Shown here piece after piece: positions 7,587 through 13,774 of a stretch of 20,560 nt of DNA (positions within the stretch are counted from its first letter, which is position 1; each line of letters begins with the position of its first letter). The position numbers and the translations under genes are program-made. The notes beneath the pieces are model-generated. The model had not been told where the DNA came from. It was given only the letters and a program-made list of their open reading frames with translations, and ran no database searches. The DNA is from Chitinophagaceae bacterium (GTDB taxonomy: Bacteria > Bacteroidota > Bacteroidia > Chitinophagales > Chitinophagaceae), in the NCBI GenBank assembly GCA_021323155.1, contig JAJTCI010000037.1, positions 1 to 20,560 on the forward strand, in the 5' to 3' direction.

Positions 7587-8435
7587 ATGTTATCGATAAA
7601 GACAATCGTTGTTTGCGGCGCCGGCACCATGGGCAGCGGTATTGCCCAGGTGGCTGCACACTCCGGGTTCAACGTCATCCAGTTTGATCTCAACAGCGCT
7701 ATGCTCGACAAAAGCCGGGCGGTCATTGAAAAAAACTTTGACTTCCTTATCTCTAAGCAAAAGCTGGAGGCCGATCAAAAACACTCGATTCTTCAACGCA
7801 TTGTCTTCACAGACGCGATAGCGGAATGTAAAGGGGAAGTGGTGGTGGAAGCCATCATTGAGAACAAGGGCGCAAAAGTGGACCTTTTTAATAAACTGGC
7901 TGCAGTTAATAAGGCCGGCACTGTCTTCGCCACCAATACTTCTTCTATTTCTGTTTCGGAGATCGCCGCAGAAACCACAGATCCCGGCCGGGTAGCCGGC
8001 ATGCACTTCTTTAACCCGGCACCCCTGATGAAACTGGTAGAGGTGGTGAAAGGCGAACAGACAAGCGAAGAGGTCGTTCAACTGCTGTCAGACCTCTCCC
8101 GTAAAATGGGAAAGACACCAGTGGTCTGCAACGATGCGCCGGGCTTTATCGTAAACCGCGTTGCGCGGCATTATTACCTGGAGGCAATGAAGCTGGTGGA
8201 ACAGGGCCTTACCGATATAGAAACTGTGGATGCGGTGATGGAAGCCACTGGGTTTAAAATGGGTCCTTTTAAATTAATGGACCTGATCGGTATGGATATC
8301 AACTACGGCGTAAGCAACATTGTTTGGGAAGCTTTAGGAAAACCTGAGAGATTAAGACCCTCACCACTGCAGAAAGCAAAAGTGGACGCAGGTGAATTTG
8401 GGCGAAAGACCGGCAAAGGATTTTATCATTATTGA
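7587..8435 (+). CDS. 3-hydroxybutyryl-CoA dehydrogenase
   Basis: Oxidises (S)-3-hydroxyacyl-CoA to 3-oxoacyl-CoA with NAD(P), or runs in reverse, in beta-oxidation or butyrate-type metabolism. 282 residues from ATG 7587, matching the short monofunctional HBD/PaaH class. The Rossmann motif GAGTMG is at residues 11-16. The catalytic set is complete: Ser120 in NTSSIS, His140 in GMHFFNP, Glu152 in KLVEVV and Asn190 in GFIVNR. The C-terminal dimerisation domain ends GRKTGKGFYHY, the family ending. I prefer 7587 to the in-frame ATG at 7575 because 7575 lies inside the -7 element and MLSIKTIVVCGAGTMG is the natural N-terminus. Its TGA overlaps the ATG of the next gene by one base, indicating an operon. 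Confidence 0.93.
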   Translation: MLSIKTIVVCGAGTMGSGIAQVAAHSGFNVIQFDLNSAMLDKSRAVIEKNFDFLISKQKLEADQKHSILQRIVFTDAIAECKGEVVVEAIIENKGAKVDLFNKLAAVNKAGTVFATNTSSISVSEIAAETTDPGRVAGMHFFNPAPLMKLVEVVKGEQTSEEVVQLLSDLSRKMGKTPVVCNDAPGFIVNRVARHYYLEAMKLVEQGLTDIETVDAVMEATGFKMGPFKLMDLIGMDINYGVSNIVWEALGKPERLRPSPLQKAKVDAGEFGRKTGKGFYHY

Positions 8436-9034
8436 TGGATACGTTCAAAACCGATATACTGGACATTAATAAGAAAGGCAGAACGGCTTTCTGGCTGGTA
8501 GTATCCGGTATCACGATCGCAGTCGCTACGCTAATGATCCTCAAACTCATTCCTCTTATGTTACCGGTTGTCTGGATGGCGGTGTTGATTTATTCTTTCC
8601 TCCGGTTTTATCTGCAGACGAGGAAACAGGTCCTTAAGAAATCGGGCGGTAGGCTGGAATTAACTGATCAGTCCATCCGGTTGCAAGGTGAAACGTTCCG
8701 GCTGGAAGACCTTGATTCAATCTCGGTTTCCATTGCCGGGTGGCGCTCCTACAGCAGGAGTAATGACAGGTCGATGCCCGTAAATGAATTGCATACCGGT
8801 GATAAGAACTATATCTCATTTATTCATTCAGGAAAGGAGCACCGTGCAGAGTTCCTCCTCGCATCCCACAACGATTGGGAATTACTGCGGCACCACGTAA
8901 TCAGCTGGTATCAACGCGGCTTAAAGGTCGTCGAGAATCATCATGGCAATAAAACCTATGGCCTGGAAATGTTGAACTACGCAGAGATACAGGAGTTCAA
9001 GCGACTTATATCACCGAAAAGTAAAGCGAAATGA
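8435..9034 (+). CDS. Two-TM membrane protein with soluble C-terminal domain, unknown function
   Basis: 199 residues. Two adjacent hydrophobic helices (about 19-37 and 40-58, with the turn near LKLIPLML) are followed by a soluble domain of about 140 residues. That domain begins with LELTDQSIRLQGETFRLEDLDSISV, a strand pattern reminiscent of bacterial PH-like (YcxB-type) domains; this is a resemblance only. The C-terminus is polar and lysine-rich. The start ATG overlaps the upstream TGA (TGATG), and its own TGA overlaps the next ATG (ATGA), so the three genes are tightly coupled. A TTG three bases upstream is an alternative start. Function unknown; probably an inner-membrane protein. Confidence 0.8.
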   Translation: MDTFKTDILDINKKGRTAFWLVVSGITIAVATLMILKLIPLMLPVVWMAVLIYSFLRFYLQTRKQVLKKSGGRLELTDQSIRLQGETFRLEDLDSISVSIAGWRSYSRSNDRSMPVNELHTGDKNYISFIHSGKEHRAEFLLASHNDWELLRHHVISWYQRGLKVVENHHGNKTYGLEMLNYAEIQEFKRLISPKSKAK

Positions 9035-10005
9035 TATTAGTGACCGGCGGAACAGGACTCGTAGGTGCTCATCTTATAACTGCCCTCGTTGAGGAGAGTA
9101 AGCCGGTGAAAGCGATCTATCGCTCCGTTATCCCGGAATTCCCCGGTAGCAATAAAGTCACCTGGCAACAGGCTGACATACTTGATATTCCAGCTTTGGA
9201 GGCCGCCATGTCTGGCATTGACCAGGTTTATCATTGCGCCGCGGTCGTTTCCTTTAACCCGAAAAAGCGGGCATTGCTTTCACAAACAAATATTGAAGGA
9301 ACCACTAATGTAGTTAACGCGGCGCTTACATGCGGGGTAAAAAAATTGCTATTCGTTAGCTCAGTGGCGGCGCTCGGCAGGATCCGAAAAGGCCAGGTGG
9401 TTAACGAGACAATGCACTGGAGCAAGGAGACAAGCAACAGCGAGTATGGCAAAACAAAATACCTGGCAGAGATGGAAGTCTGGCGTGGAGATGCGGAAGG
9501 CTTGCCCTGCGTGATCGTCAACCCCACGGTAATACTTGGAGAAAGTGATTGGACCAAAGGGTCCACGGGGATTTTCAAAACCATCCATGATGAATTTGCT
9601 TGGTACACCGATGGTATCAGTGGTTTCGTGGATGTGAAAGACGTAGTGAAAGCGATGATCATGTTGATGGAAAGCGATATCTCAGGCGAACGGTTTATCC
9701 TCAACGCCGAGAACCTTCCGTATAAGACACTGTTCGATTATATAGCTACCGGTTTCGGGAAACGCCCGCCGTATAAAAAAGTAACGCCTTTCATTGCTAA
9801 CCTCGTGTGGCGATACGAAGCATTGAAGGGAAAACTCACCGGTATTGATCCGTTGCTCACCAAAGAGACAGCTAATACCGCACAGGCAAAAGTTCAATTC
9901 GATAATGCAAAGCTTCTACGTCGCTTCACGCATTTTGAGTACACATCCATGTCGCAAACAGTACAACGCATCTGTACTTACCTAAAACAGAAACACCAGC
10001 TGTGA
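9031..10005 (+). CDS. NAD(P)-dependent epimerase/dehydratase (extended SDR)
   Basis: 324-residue extended short-chain dehydrogenase. The cofactor motif TGGTGLVG is at residues 5-12, an acidic residue (Asp49) follows in QADILD, and HCAAVVSF is the typical fourth-strand region. Catalytic residues are Ser110/Ser111 in VSSVAAL, with Tyr139 and Lys143 in YGKTK. The sequence is closer to the dihydroflavonol-reductase / 3-beta-hydroxysteroid-dehydrogenase-like branch than to sugar-nucleotide epimerases, judging from the NPTVILGESDW segment; the substrate is not deducible. It is the last gene of a three-gene overlapping unit starting with the hydroxyacyl-CoA dehydrogenase. No strong terminator directly follows it. 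Confidence 0.88.
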   Translation: MILVTGGTGLVGAHLITALVEESKPVKAIYRSVIPEFPGSNKVTWQQADILDIPALEAAMSGIDQVYHCAAVVSFNPKKRALLSQTNIEGTTNVVNAALTCGVKKLLFVSSVAALGRIRKGQVVNETMHWSKETSNSEYGKTKYLAEMEVWRGDAEGLPCVIVNPTVILGESDWTKGSTGIFKTIHDEFAWYTDGISGFVDVKDVVKAMIMLMESDISGERFILNAENLPYKTLFDYIATGFGKRPPYKKVTPFIANLVWRYEALKGKLTGIDPLLTKETANTAQAKVQFDNAKLLRRFTHFEYTSMSQTVQRICTYLKQKHQL

Positions 10006-10110
10006 AGCTTGCAAACAGAAAAAAACAGCCTGCGCGGGCCTGGGGACCATCTTTCTCAAAAATTTTTTTCCTGGATTTATGGCGGGAAATTGCCGACGCA
10101 TCCGTTCTGG

Positions 10111-10140
10111 TTTGAGAATTATTTTCACTACAATACGTTT
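10111..10140 (+). promoter_or_regulatory. Consensus Bacteroidota promoter P1 in a gene-free interval
   Basis: TTG (10111-10113), a spacer of exactly 19 bases, then TACGTTTG (10133-10140) match the TTG-N19-TAnnTTTG consensus at every fixed position. Predicted transcription start is near 10146-10148. No protein gene lies downstream on this strand for about 1.6 kb. Confidence 0.55.
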
Positions 10141-10146
10141 GACTAA

Positions 10147-10313
10147 TAAAATTTCAATTCGCTGAAAGCCTTTATTCATCATTGTTTCAGCGAATGAGAA
10201 AACTCTAACGGAACACGTTCACAGCTTTACAAACCTCGCTTTCCTCCGGCACAACACTGCACTAATCCACACTGCCCGAAAAAATGTGAATAAAATTCCT
10301 TCAATTTTTTTTT
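10147..10313 (+). ncRNA. Candidate small RNA 1 driven by P1
   Basis: Interval from the P1-predicted start to a run of nine or more T (from 10305). It opens with a perfect 11-bp stem (10157-10167 with 10185-10195) and contains no real ORF; the only early one is ATG AGA AAA CTC TAA at 10194. The A-rich/T-rich 3' end is a weak terminator. I do not recognise an RNA family; it lacks tmRNA, RNase P and SRP hallmarks. Boundaries are inferred. Confidence 0.3.
10157..10195. repeat. Perfect 11-bp inverted repeat
   Basis: ATTCGCTGAAA (10157-10167) and TTTCAGCGAAT (10185-10195) are exact reverse complements separated by 17 bases. No T-tract follows on the + strand, so it is not a simple rightward terminator. 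It would form the 5' stem of a P1 transcript, or could be a binding site. Confidence 0.8.
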
Positions 10314-10341
10314 GTGTAAGTAAAAAGTCTTTTTAATATTG
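10312..10341 (+). promoter_or_regulatory. Bacteroidota promoter P2 in the same gene-free interval
   Basis: TTG (10312-10314), 19-base spacer, then TAATATTG (10334-10341), one mismatch from TAnnTTTG. The TTG overlaps the T-run that ends candidate RNA 1. Predicted start is near 10346-10348, at the GGGAA of the first hairpin. Confidence 0.5.
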
Positions 10342-10345
10342 TGTA

Positions 10346-10416
10346 GGGAATTTGCGTTCCCGGTACTTACTAACCCATCCATATAACAAAGTCCCGATCT
10401 CTATCGGGACTTTTTC
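10346..10416 (+). ncRNA. Candidate small RNA 2 (about 70 nt) driven by P2
   Basis: A compact unit: P2, then a short hairpin GGGAA (10346-10350) with TTCCC (10357-10361), a single-stranded linker, then a strong terminator ending in a T-run. No start codon occurs in the interval. Downstream is a convergent gene, so this cannot be the leader of a nearby + strand gene. Family unknown. The alternative is that only the terminator is functional, serving the leftward phosphoesterase gene or read-through from the SDR operon. Confidence 0.4.
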
Positions 10417-10420
10417 TTTT
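10388..10420. terminator. Strong, probably bidirectional terminator
   Basis: AAAGTCCCGAT (10388-10398) pairs perfectly with ATCGGGACTTT (10403-10413) around the loop CTCT and is followed by TTCTTTT. Because the stem base is A/T on both sides, it may also stop leftward transcription from the phosphoesterase gene, which ends at 10495. Confidence 0.9.
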
Positions 10421-10494
10421 ATACGATTCGCGCTTCACTCACTCCATCTTGCTTGCTCCGAACGTTGCGCGTCGTTTGATTTTCATAGGAAGCC

Positions 10495-11418
10495 TTAATA
10501 ATAAATAAGCTGTTTCTGCGAAGAGCCATCGCTATACAGATCGATGAGCGCATAGGCTGGTGGGAACTCATCCAGTTTTCCCTGCCACCAGTTTCCGGCC
10601 ACGGAGCCGTTGCACATATACTTTACGCCCAGGTATTCCACTTCATCTATGTAATGTACGTGGCCACTTAAACAGAGCTTAACGTTCTTATATTTAAAAA
10701 AGAGGTCCTTCAGTTTTTTGACATCGCTATGCTGCTCTTTTTTGGGGAACCGCATCTTTCCGGATCCTTTTCTCTCCACGGCATACATCATCGCGGCAGC
10801 GGAAATGATCGGCACGTGCGAATACACGCATACAGGTTTGTCTGTTGAAGCGAGTTCCTGTTCCAGCCAGGCGAACTGCGCATCATCCAATTCGTAACTA
10901 ACCTGGCCAATACTATCCAGCGCGATGAACTTCCATCCATTCTGTTCAAATGAATAATAAGGTTTGCTCAGGCCGAGCATTTGCATCGCCCACAACTTGC
11001 CTTCCCGGTGCCTGAATTTTTCTTCGATGTCATTGACCATCCATACGTCATGGTTGCCCAGGCAATTGTACATAGGGATGGAACAGCAGGTAGTGCTGTC
11101 GTTCCACACGTCCCAGCATTCCTCCACGAAACCTGCAGCGGTATAATTCGCCTCCAGCACGCTGTCACCGGTGTTCAGGATAAGATCAGGCTTATCCTGC
11201 ATGCCGTTGAGCTGGCGGAAAATGGTCTTCAGCGCTTTTTCTGTCTTTAATTTAGGCTGGGAGTGACAGTCCGTAATGTGGGCGATACGGATCGATCTGG
11301 TCCGGGTTTGCAATATCCCGCTATTGTCAGCCGGGGCAGCACTGGCAAGCTTTCCGAAGCCGATCGCCCCGATGCCACCTAATAAGCCGTTCCTCAAAAA
11401 TGATCTCCTGTCTACCAT
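10495..11418 (-). CDS. Tat-exported calcineurin-like metallophosphoesterase
   Basis: 307 residues. The N-terminus DRRSFLRNG (3-11), followed by a glycine-rich mildly hydrophobic stretch and ASA-AP, is a twin-arginine signal peptide, so the folded metalloenzyme should act in the periplasm. All dimetal-site motifs are present in order: Asp50-x-His52 in ITDCH, Asp85 in NTGDS, Asn122-His123-Asp124 in LGNHD, His201 in YSHVP, and GHVH with His253 and His255. The substrate (nucleotide, phosphodiester, phospholipid or other) is not predictable from these motifs. It is transcribed alone, leftward, and ends about 80 bases from a bidirectional terminator. ATG 11416-11418 is chosen because it starts the Tat signal. 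Confidence 0.88.
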   Translation of the reverse strand: MVDRRSFLRNGLLGGIGAIGFGKLASAAPADNSGILQTRTRSIRIAHITDCHSQPKLKTEKALKTIFRQLNGMQDKPDLILNTGDSVLEANYTAAGFVEECWDVWNDSTTCCSIPMYNCLGNHDVWMVNDIEEKFRHREGKLWAMQMLGLSKPYYSFEQNGWKFIALDSIGQVSYELDDAQFAWLEQELASTDKPVCVYSHVPIISAAAMMYAVERKGSGKMRFPKKEQHSDVKKLKDLFFKYKNVKLCLSGHVHYIDEVEYLGVKYMCNGSVAGNWWQGKLDEFPPAYALIDLYSDGSSQKQLIYY

Positions 11419-11608
11419 AAGTCCCCGATTCGTCTGTTATTCAATCGTCCACAAGGTGTAAAACCAACGCTATGCCAGTATTACGGGCGTATTATTATAT
11501 TATTATGCGGCCTGCATACCTATTATATATATGTAGACTCCCGCTTCGTTTGTTGGTTAGCGGAGGACTTGTTAATTACCCATCCCATGGAATTGGCTGT
11601 CTGTTCAC

Positions 11609-11732
11609 AACGGGTGGCTAAAATTTAATGCAATTTTTATATTGAAAATCAACAAAATACAACGGGTGCCCTGAAAATAGTTGCCACAATTCTTGGTAAA
11701 TCACATGCATCCACACACCTTTGCCACCCGTT
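11609..11732. repeat. Three copies of the 10-mer AACGGGTGSC upstream of rplM
   Basis: AACGGGTGGC at 11609-11618, AACGGGTGCC at 11661-11670 (same orientation), and GCCACCCGTT at 11723-11732, an exact reverse complement of the first copy. The last overlaps the end of the putative rplM -7 element. The arrangement suggests protein-binding sites or long-range pairing; function is unproven. Confidence 0.6.
11693..11723 (+). promoter_or_regulatory. Candidate promoter of the rplM-rpsI-rpsB-tsf operon
   Basis: TTG (11693-11695), 20-base spacer, CACCTTTG (11716-11723), one mismatch from TAnnTTTG. Predicted start is near 11730, giving a leader of about 85 bases before the rplM ATG. Confidence 0.4.
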
Positions 11733-11800
11733 TAAAACGAACGGCCTGCGGTTCTGGATAGGGAGCCGTGGATTTTACAAACGTTCGCCTGTTGGCGGAC
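11728..11800 (+). promoter_or_regulatory. Structured rplM mRNA leader with competing hairpins
   Basis: A 7-bp stem GTTCGCC / GGCGGAC (11783-11789 with 11794-11800, one G-U pair, loop TGTT) ends 13 bases before the rplM ATG. Its left arm can instead pair through CGTTCG (11782-11787) with CGAACG (11738-11743). CGAACG overlaps a third option, CCGTT / AACGG (11728-11732 with 11740-11744). ACGGC / GCCGT (11741-11745 with 11765-11769) is also possible. Mutually exclusive folds are typical of ribosomal-protein autoregulatory leaders; no match to a named motif is claimed. Confidence 0.4.
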
Positions 11801-11813
11801 AAAAGAATTAAAA

Positions 11814-12265
11814 ATGAGCAAATTACATTTCACAACCAAGCATGCAAATGCGGCTACCGTACAGCGCAACTGGTACGTTGTGGACGGTACGACGGTACTA
11901 ATCAAACCGTAGGTCGCATGTGTTCCCGGATCGCCTCCGTTCTTCGTGGTAAGAACAAGGCCTATTACACGCCACACGTAGATTGTGGTGATTTCGTTGT
12001 TATTATCAATGCCGACAAGATTCAGTTCAGCGGCAATAAGATGGATGAGAAGGTTTATATCAATTTCTCTGGTTACCCTGGCGGTAAGAAAGAAGAAATT
12101 GCCAAGGACCTGTTGAAGCGCCGCCCCGAAGTGATCCTCGAAAGAGCGATCAAAGGCATGCTCCCCAAGAATCGCCTGGGCCGCAAAATGTACAAGAAAC
12201 TGTTTGTTTACGCTGGTAGCGAACATCCGCACACCGCGCAGCAACCAAAAGAACTGAAGTTCTGA
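11814..12265 (+). pseudogene. rplM: Ribosomal protein L13 gene, frameshifted by an 8-bp duplication
   Basis: Large-subunit protein uL13. ATG at 11814 starts the proper N-terminus, MSKLHFTTKHANAATVQRNW followed by YVVDGT, but the frame then runs into TAG at 11910-11912 after 32 codons. The rest of L13, from DGTNQTVGRMCSRIASVL onward to the normal end QQPKELKF, is in another frame. The cause is visible: GACGGTAC occurs twice head-to-tail at 11883-11890 and 11891-11898. Removing one copy gives a continuous 147-residue L13 of normal length. A GTG at 11768 opens the downstream frame but supplies an unrelated N-terminus. No slippery heptamer is seen. L13 is normally essential and the rest of the gene is undamaged, so a sequencing or assembly error, or a very recent mutation, is likelier than true loss. 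Confidence 0.85.
11883..11898. repeat. Exact 8-bp tandem duplication inside rplM
   Basis: GACGGTAC GACGGTAC. The extra eight bases change the frame by two and split the L13 reading frame at codon 24-26. Confidence 0.95.
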
Positions 12266-12301
12266 TCAAACAAATCAATTAAATCATTCCAATCTTAAAT
12301 A

Positions 12302-12691
12302 ATGGAAAAACAAAAAAACGCAGTTGGTCGACGTAAAGAAGCCGTTACCCGCGTGTTCCTGAGCAAGGGCGATGGTAAGATCACTATAAACGACAAAAAT
12401 TACAAAGAATATTTTCCACTGGTATACCTCCAGAATCAGGTAGAAGTGCCACTGAAGACTACTGAAGTCTTCGGTAAGTTTGATGTGATCGTGAATGCCC
12501 AGGGTGGTGGTTTAAAAGGACAGGCCGAAGCAACCAAACTGGGTATTGCCCGGGCCTTGCTTGAAGTTAATCCTGATTTCCGCCCCGCGCTGAAGGCCGC
12601 TGGCCTCCTGAAAAGGGATCCACGTGGCGTTGAAAGGAAGAAATTCGGTCACAAGAAAGCGAGAAAAAGCTTCCAGTTCAGCAAACGATAA
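12302..12691 (+). CDS. rpsI: 30S ribosomal protein S9
   Basis: Small-subunit protein uS9, which contacts tRNA in the P site through its C-terminal tail. 129 residues, typical. The signature NAVGRRKEAVTRVFL (6-20) and the central GGGLKGQAEATKLGIARAL are intact. The C-terminus ends KARKSFQFSKR with the invariant terminal Lys-Arg. It follows rplM by 36 A/T-rich bases with no terminator, the universal rplM-rpsI pairing. The ATG at 12302 is preceded by A-rich sequence rather than a Shine-Dalgarno. Confidence 0.97.
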   Translation: MEKQKNAVGRRKEAVTRVFLSKGDGKITINDKNYKEYFPLVYLQNQVEVPLKTTEVFGKFDVIVNAQGGGLKGQAEATKLGIARALLEVNPDFRPALKAAGLLKRDPRGVERKKFGHKKARKSFQFSKR

Positions 12692-12700
12692 GAATATGGG

Positions 12701-12727
12701 GTTGGCATTTCGAATTTTTATGCCGGC
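12701..12727 (+). promoter_or_regulatory. Hairpin in the rpsI-rpsB gap
   Basis: GTTGGCAT (12701-12708) pairs with ATGCCGGC (12720-12727), with two G-U pairs, around an 11-base loop. It lies 41 bases before the rpsB ATG and could be an S2 autoregulatory element or an mRNA-processing site. It has no adjoining T-run on its 3' side. Confidence 0.3.
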
Positions 12728-12768
12728 ACTTATTATCAACATTAATTATCAAATTTCAAATAACTAAA

Positions 12769-13671
12769 ATGGAAAATAGCACTTCACTTCAACATCAACT
12801 ACTCGAAGCAGGTGTACACTTTGGCCACCTGAAGAAGAAGTGGAACCCTAAGATGCTGCCTTATATCTTCGCTGAGAAGAAAGGGATTCACATCATCGAC
12901 CTCAATAAAACAGTTGATGGTTTGCAGGAAGCTTCCGCAGCAATGAAGCAGATCGCCAAGAGCGGTAAAAAGATCATGTTCGTTGCCACCAAGAAGCAGG
13001 CGAAAGAGATCGTGAGCGAATGCGCGAAGCGCGTGAACATGCCTTTTGCTACTGAAAGGTGGCTGGGTGGTATGCTAACTAACTTCAACACGGTTCGCAA
13101 GAGCGTAAAAAAGATGCAAAGCATAGAGAAAATGCTGAGCGATGGCAGCGCTGAAAGCCTTACCAAGAAAGAACGTCTTACCCTCAGTCGTGATAAAGAC
13201 AAGATGGAAAAAGTACTGGGTGGTATTTCGCAACTGGGCCGGCTGCCTGCTGCATTGTTTCTGGTGGATATCGGCCACGAGCATATCGCCCTGGCGGAAG
13301 CTAAACGCCTTGGCATCACCACCTTCGGCATGGTGGATACGAACAGCGACCCGAACAAGGTTGACTTCGCTATCCCTTCGAATGACGACGCTACAAAGTC
13401 GATCGCTATCATCACCAATTATATTACCGCGGCCATCGCGGAAGGTCTGAGCGAAAGACAGGCCGCCAAAGATGATGAAACAGAAGAAGTAGACAACGAA
13501 GCGGAAAAGAAAGCCGCGCGCTTGCAGGCTGAAGCGGAAGCGGAAGCTGGCGGACGTGGAAGAGGCAGGGGTCGCAGCACCGAAGGTGGCAACACCGGTG
13601 GTGGTCCTGCCGGCGCACCGAAACGTCGCGTGCCCAACAGCAGGAGACCTGCTGGCGGCGGCGGAAGATAA
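12769..13671 (+). CDS. rpsB: 30S ribosomal protein S2 with RG-rich C-terminal extension
   Basis: Small-subunit protein uS2. 300 residues, against about 240 in E. coli. The conserved start GVHFGHLKKKWNPKM (15-29) and the central ATERWLGGMLTNF, ALFLVDIGHEHIALAEA and FGMVDTNSDP segments are all present. The core ends near residue 225. The remaining about 75 residues are low complexity: an acidic, alanine-rich stretch (ETEEVDNEAEKK, then alternating Ala-Glu) followed by GRGRGRGR and Gly/Pro/Arg-rich sequence to the end. The tail is probably disordered and may bind RNA. The ATG at 12769 gives the normal MENSTSLQHQLLEAG start. tsf follows after a 103-base gap containing an AT-rich hairpin. Confidence 0.96.
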   Translation: MENSTSLQHQLLEAGVHFGHLKKKWNPKMLPYIFAEKKGIHIIDLNKTVDGLQEASAAMKQIAKSGKKIMFVATKKQAKEIVSECAKRVNMPFATERWLGGMLTNFNTVRKSVKKMQSIEKMLSDGSAESLTKKERLTLSRDKDKMEKVLGGISQLGRLPAALFLVDIGHEHIALAEAKRLGITTFGMVDTNSDPNKVDFAIPSNDDATKSIAIITNYITAAIAEGLSERQAAKDDETEEVDNEAEKKAARLQAEAEAEAGGRGRGRGRSTEGGNTGGGPAGAPKRRVPNSRRPAGGGGR

Positions 13672-13680
13672 TATTTCAAT

Positions 13681-13738
13681 AAGTCAAAATTCAAAAGGCA
13701 AAAGGCATCCAGCTTTTGAGTTTTGAATTTTGACTTTT
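13681..13738. repeat. AT-rich heptamer palindrome between rpsB and tsf
   Basis: The 23-base arms 13681-13703 and 13714-13736 are reverse complements at 21 of 23 positions. Each arm is built of heptamers: CAAAATT, CAAAAGG, CAAAAGG on the left (13685-13705) and GAGTTTT, GAATTTT, GACTTTT on the right (13718-13738). The hairpin is followed by T residues, so it may act as a weak terminator/attenuator that sets tsf expression below rpsB. Confidence 0.85.
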
Positions 13739-13774
13739 TCATTTCTTAGAGAATCAAATAAAAGACGATATTTT

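Noticed and set aside
10006..10494. tmRNA, RNase P RNA or SRP RNA in the gene-free interval
   Set aside because: None of the conserved core sequences of these RNAs is present on either strand.
11493..11515. ATTATTAT-type direct repeat upstream of the phosphoesterase gene
   Set aside because: Simple A/T-rich repetition without symmetry or a promoter match; not distinguishable from chance.
11768..11890. GTG at 11768 as the real start of L13
   Set aside because: The peptide it encodes before DGTNQ is out of frame relative to the recognisable L13 N-terminus read from ATG 11814; the frame only becomes L13 after the duplication.
11883..11912. Programmed ribosomal frameshift in rplM
   Set aside because: No slippery heptamer or downstream pseudoknot is apparent, L13 is not known to use frameshifting, and the exact 8-bp duplication explains the break.
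11732..12244. 170-residue open frame on the minus strand across rplM
   Set aside because: Antisense shadow of a clear ribosomal protein gene; no family resemblance and atypical composition.
12888..13418. 176-residue minus-strand open frame over rpsB
   Set aside because: Shadow of S2; low-complexity Ser/Leu-rich translation.
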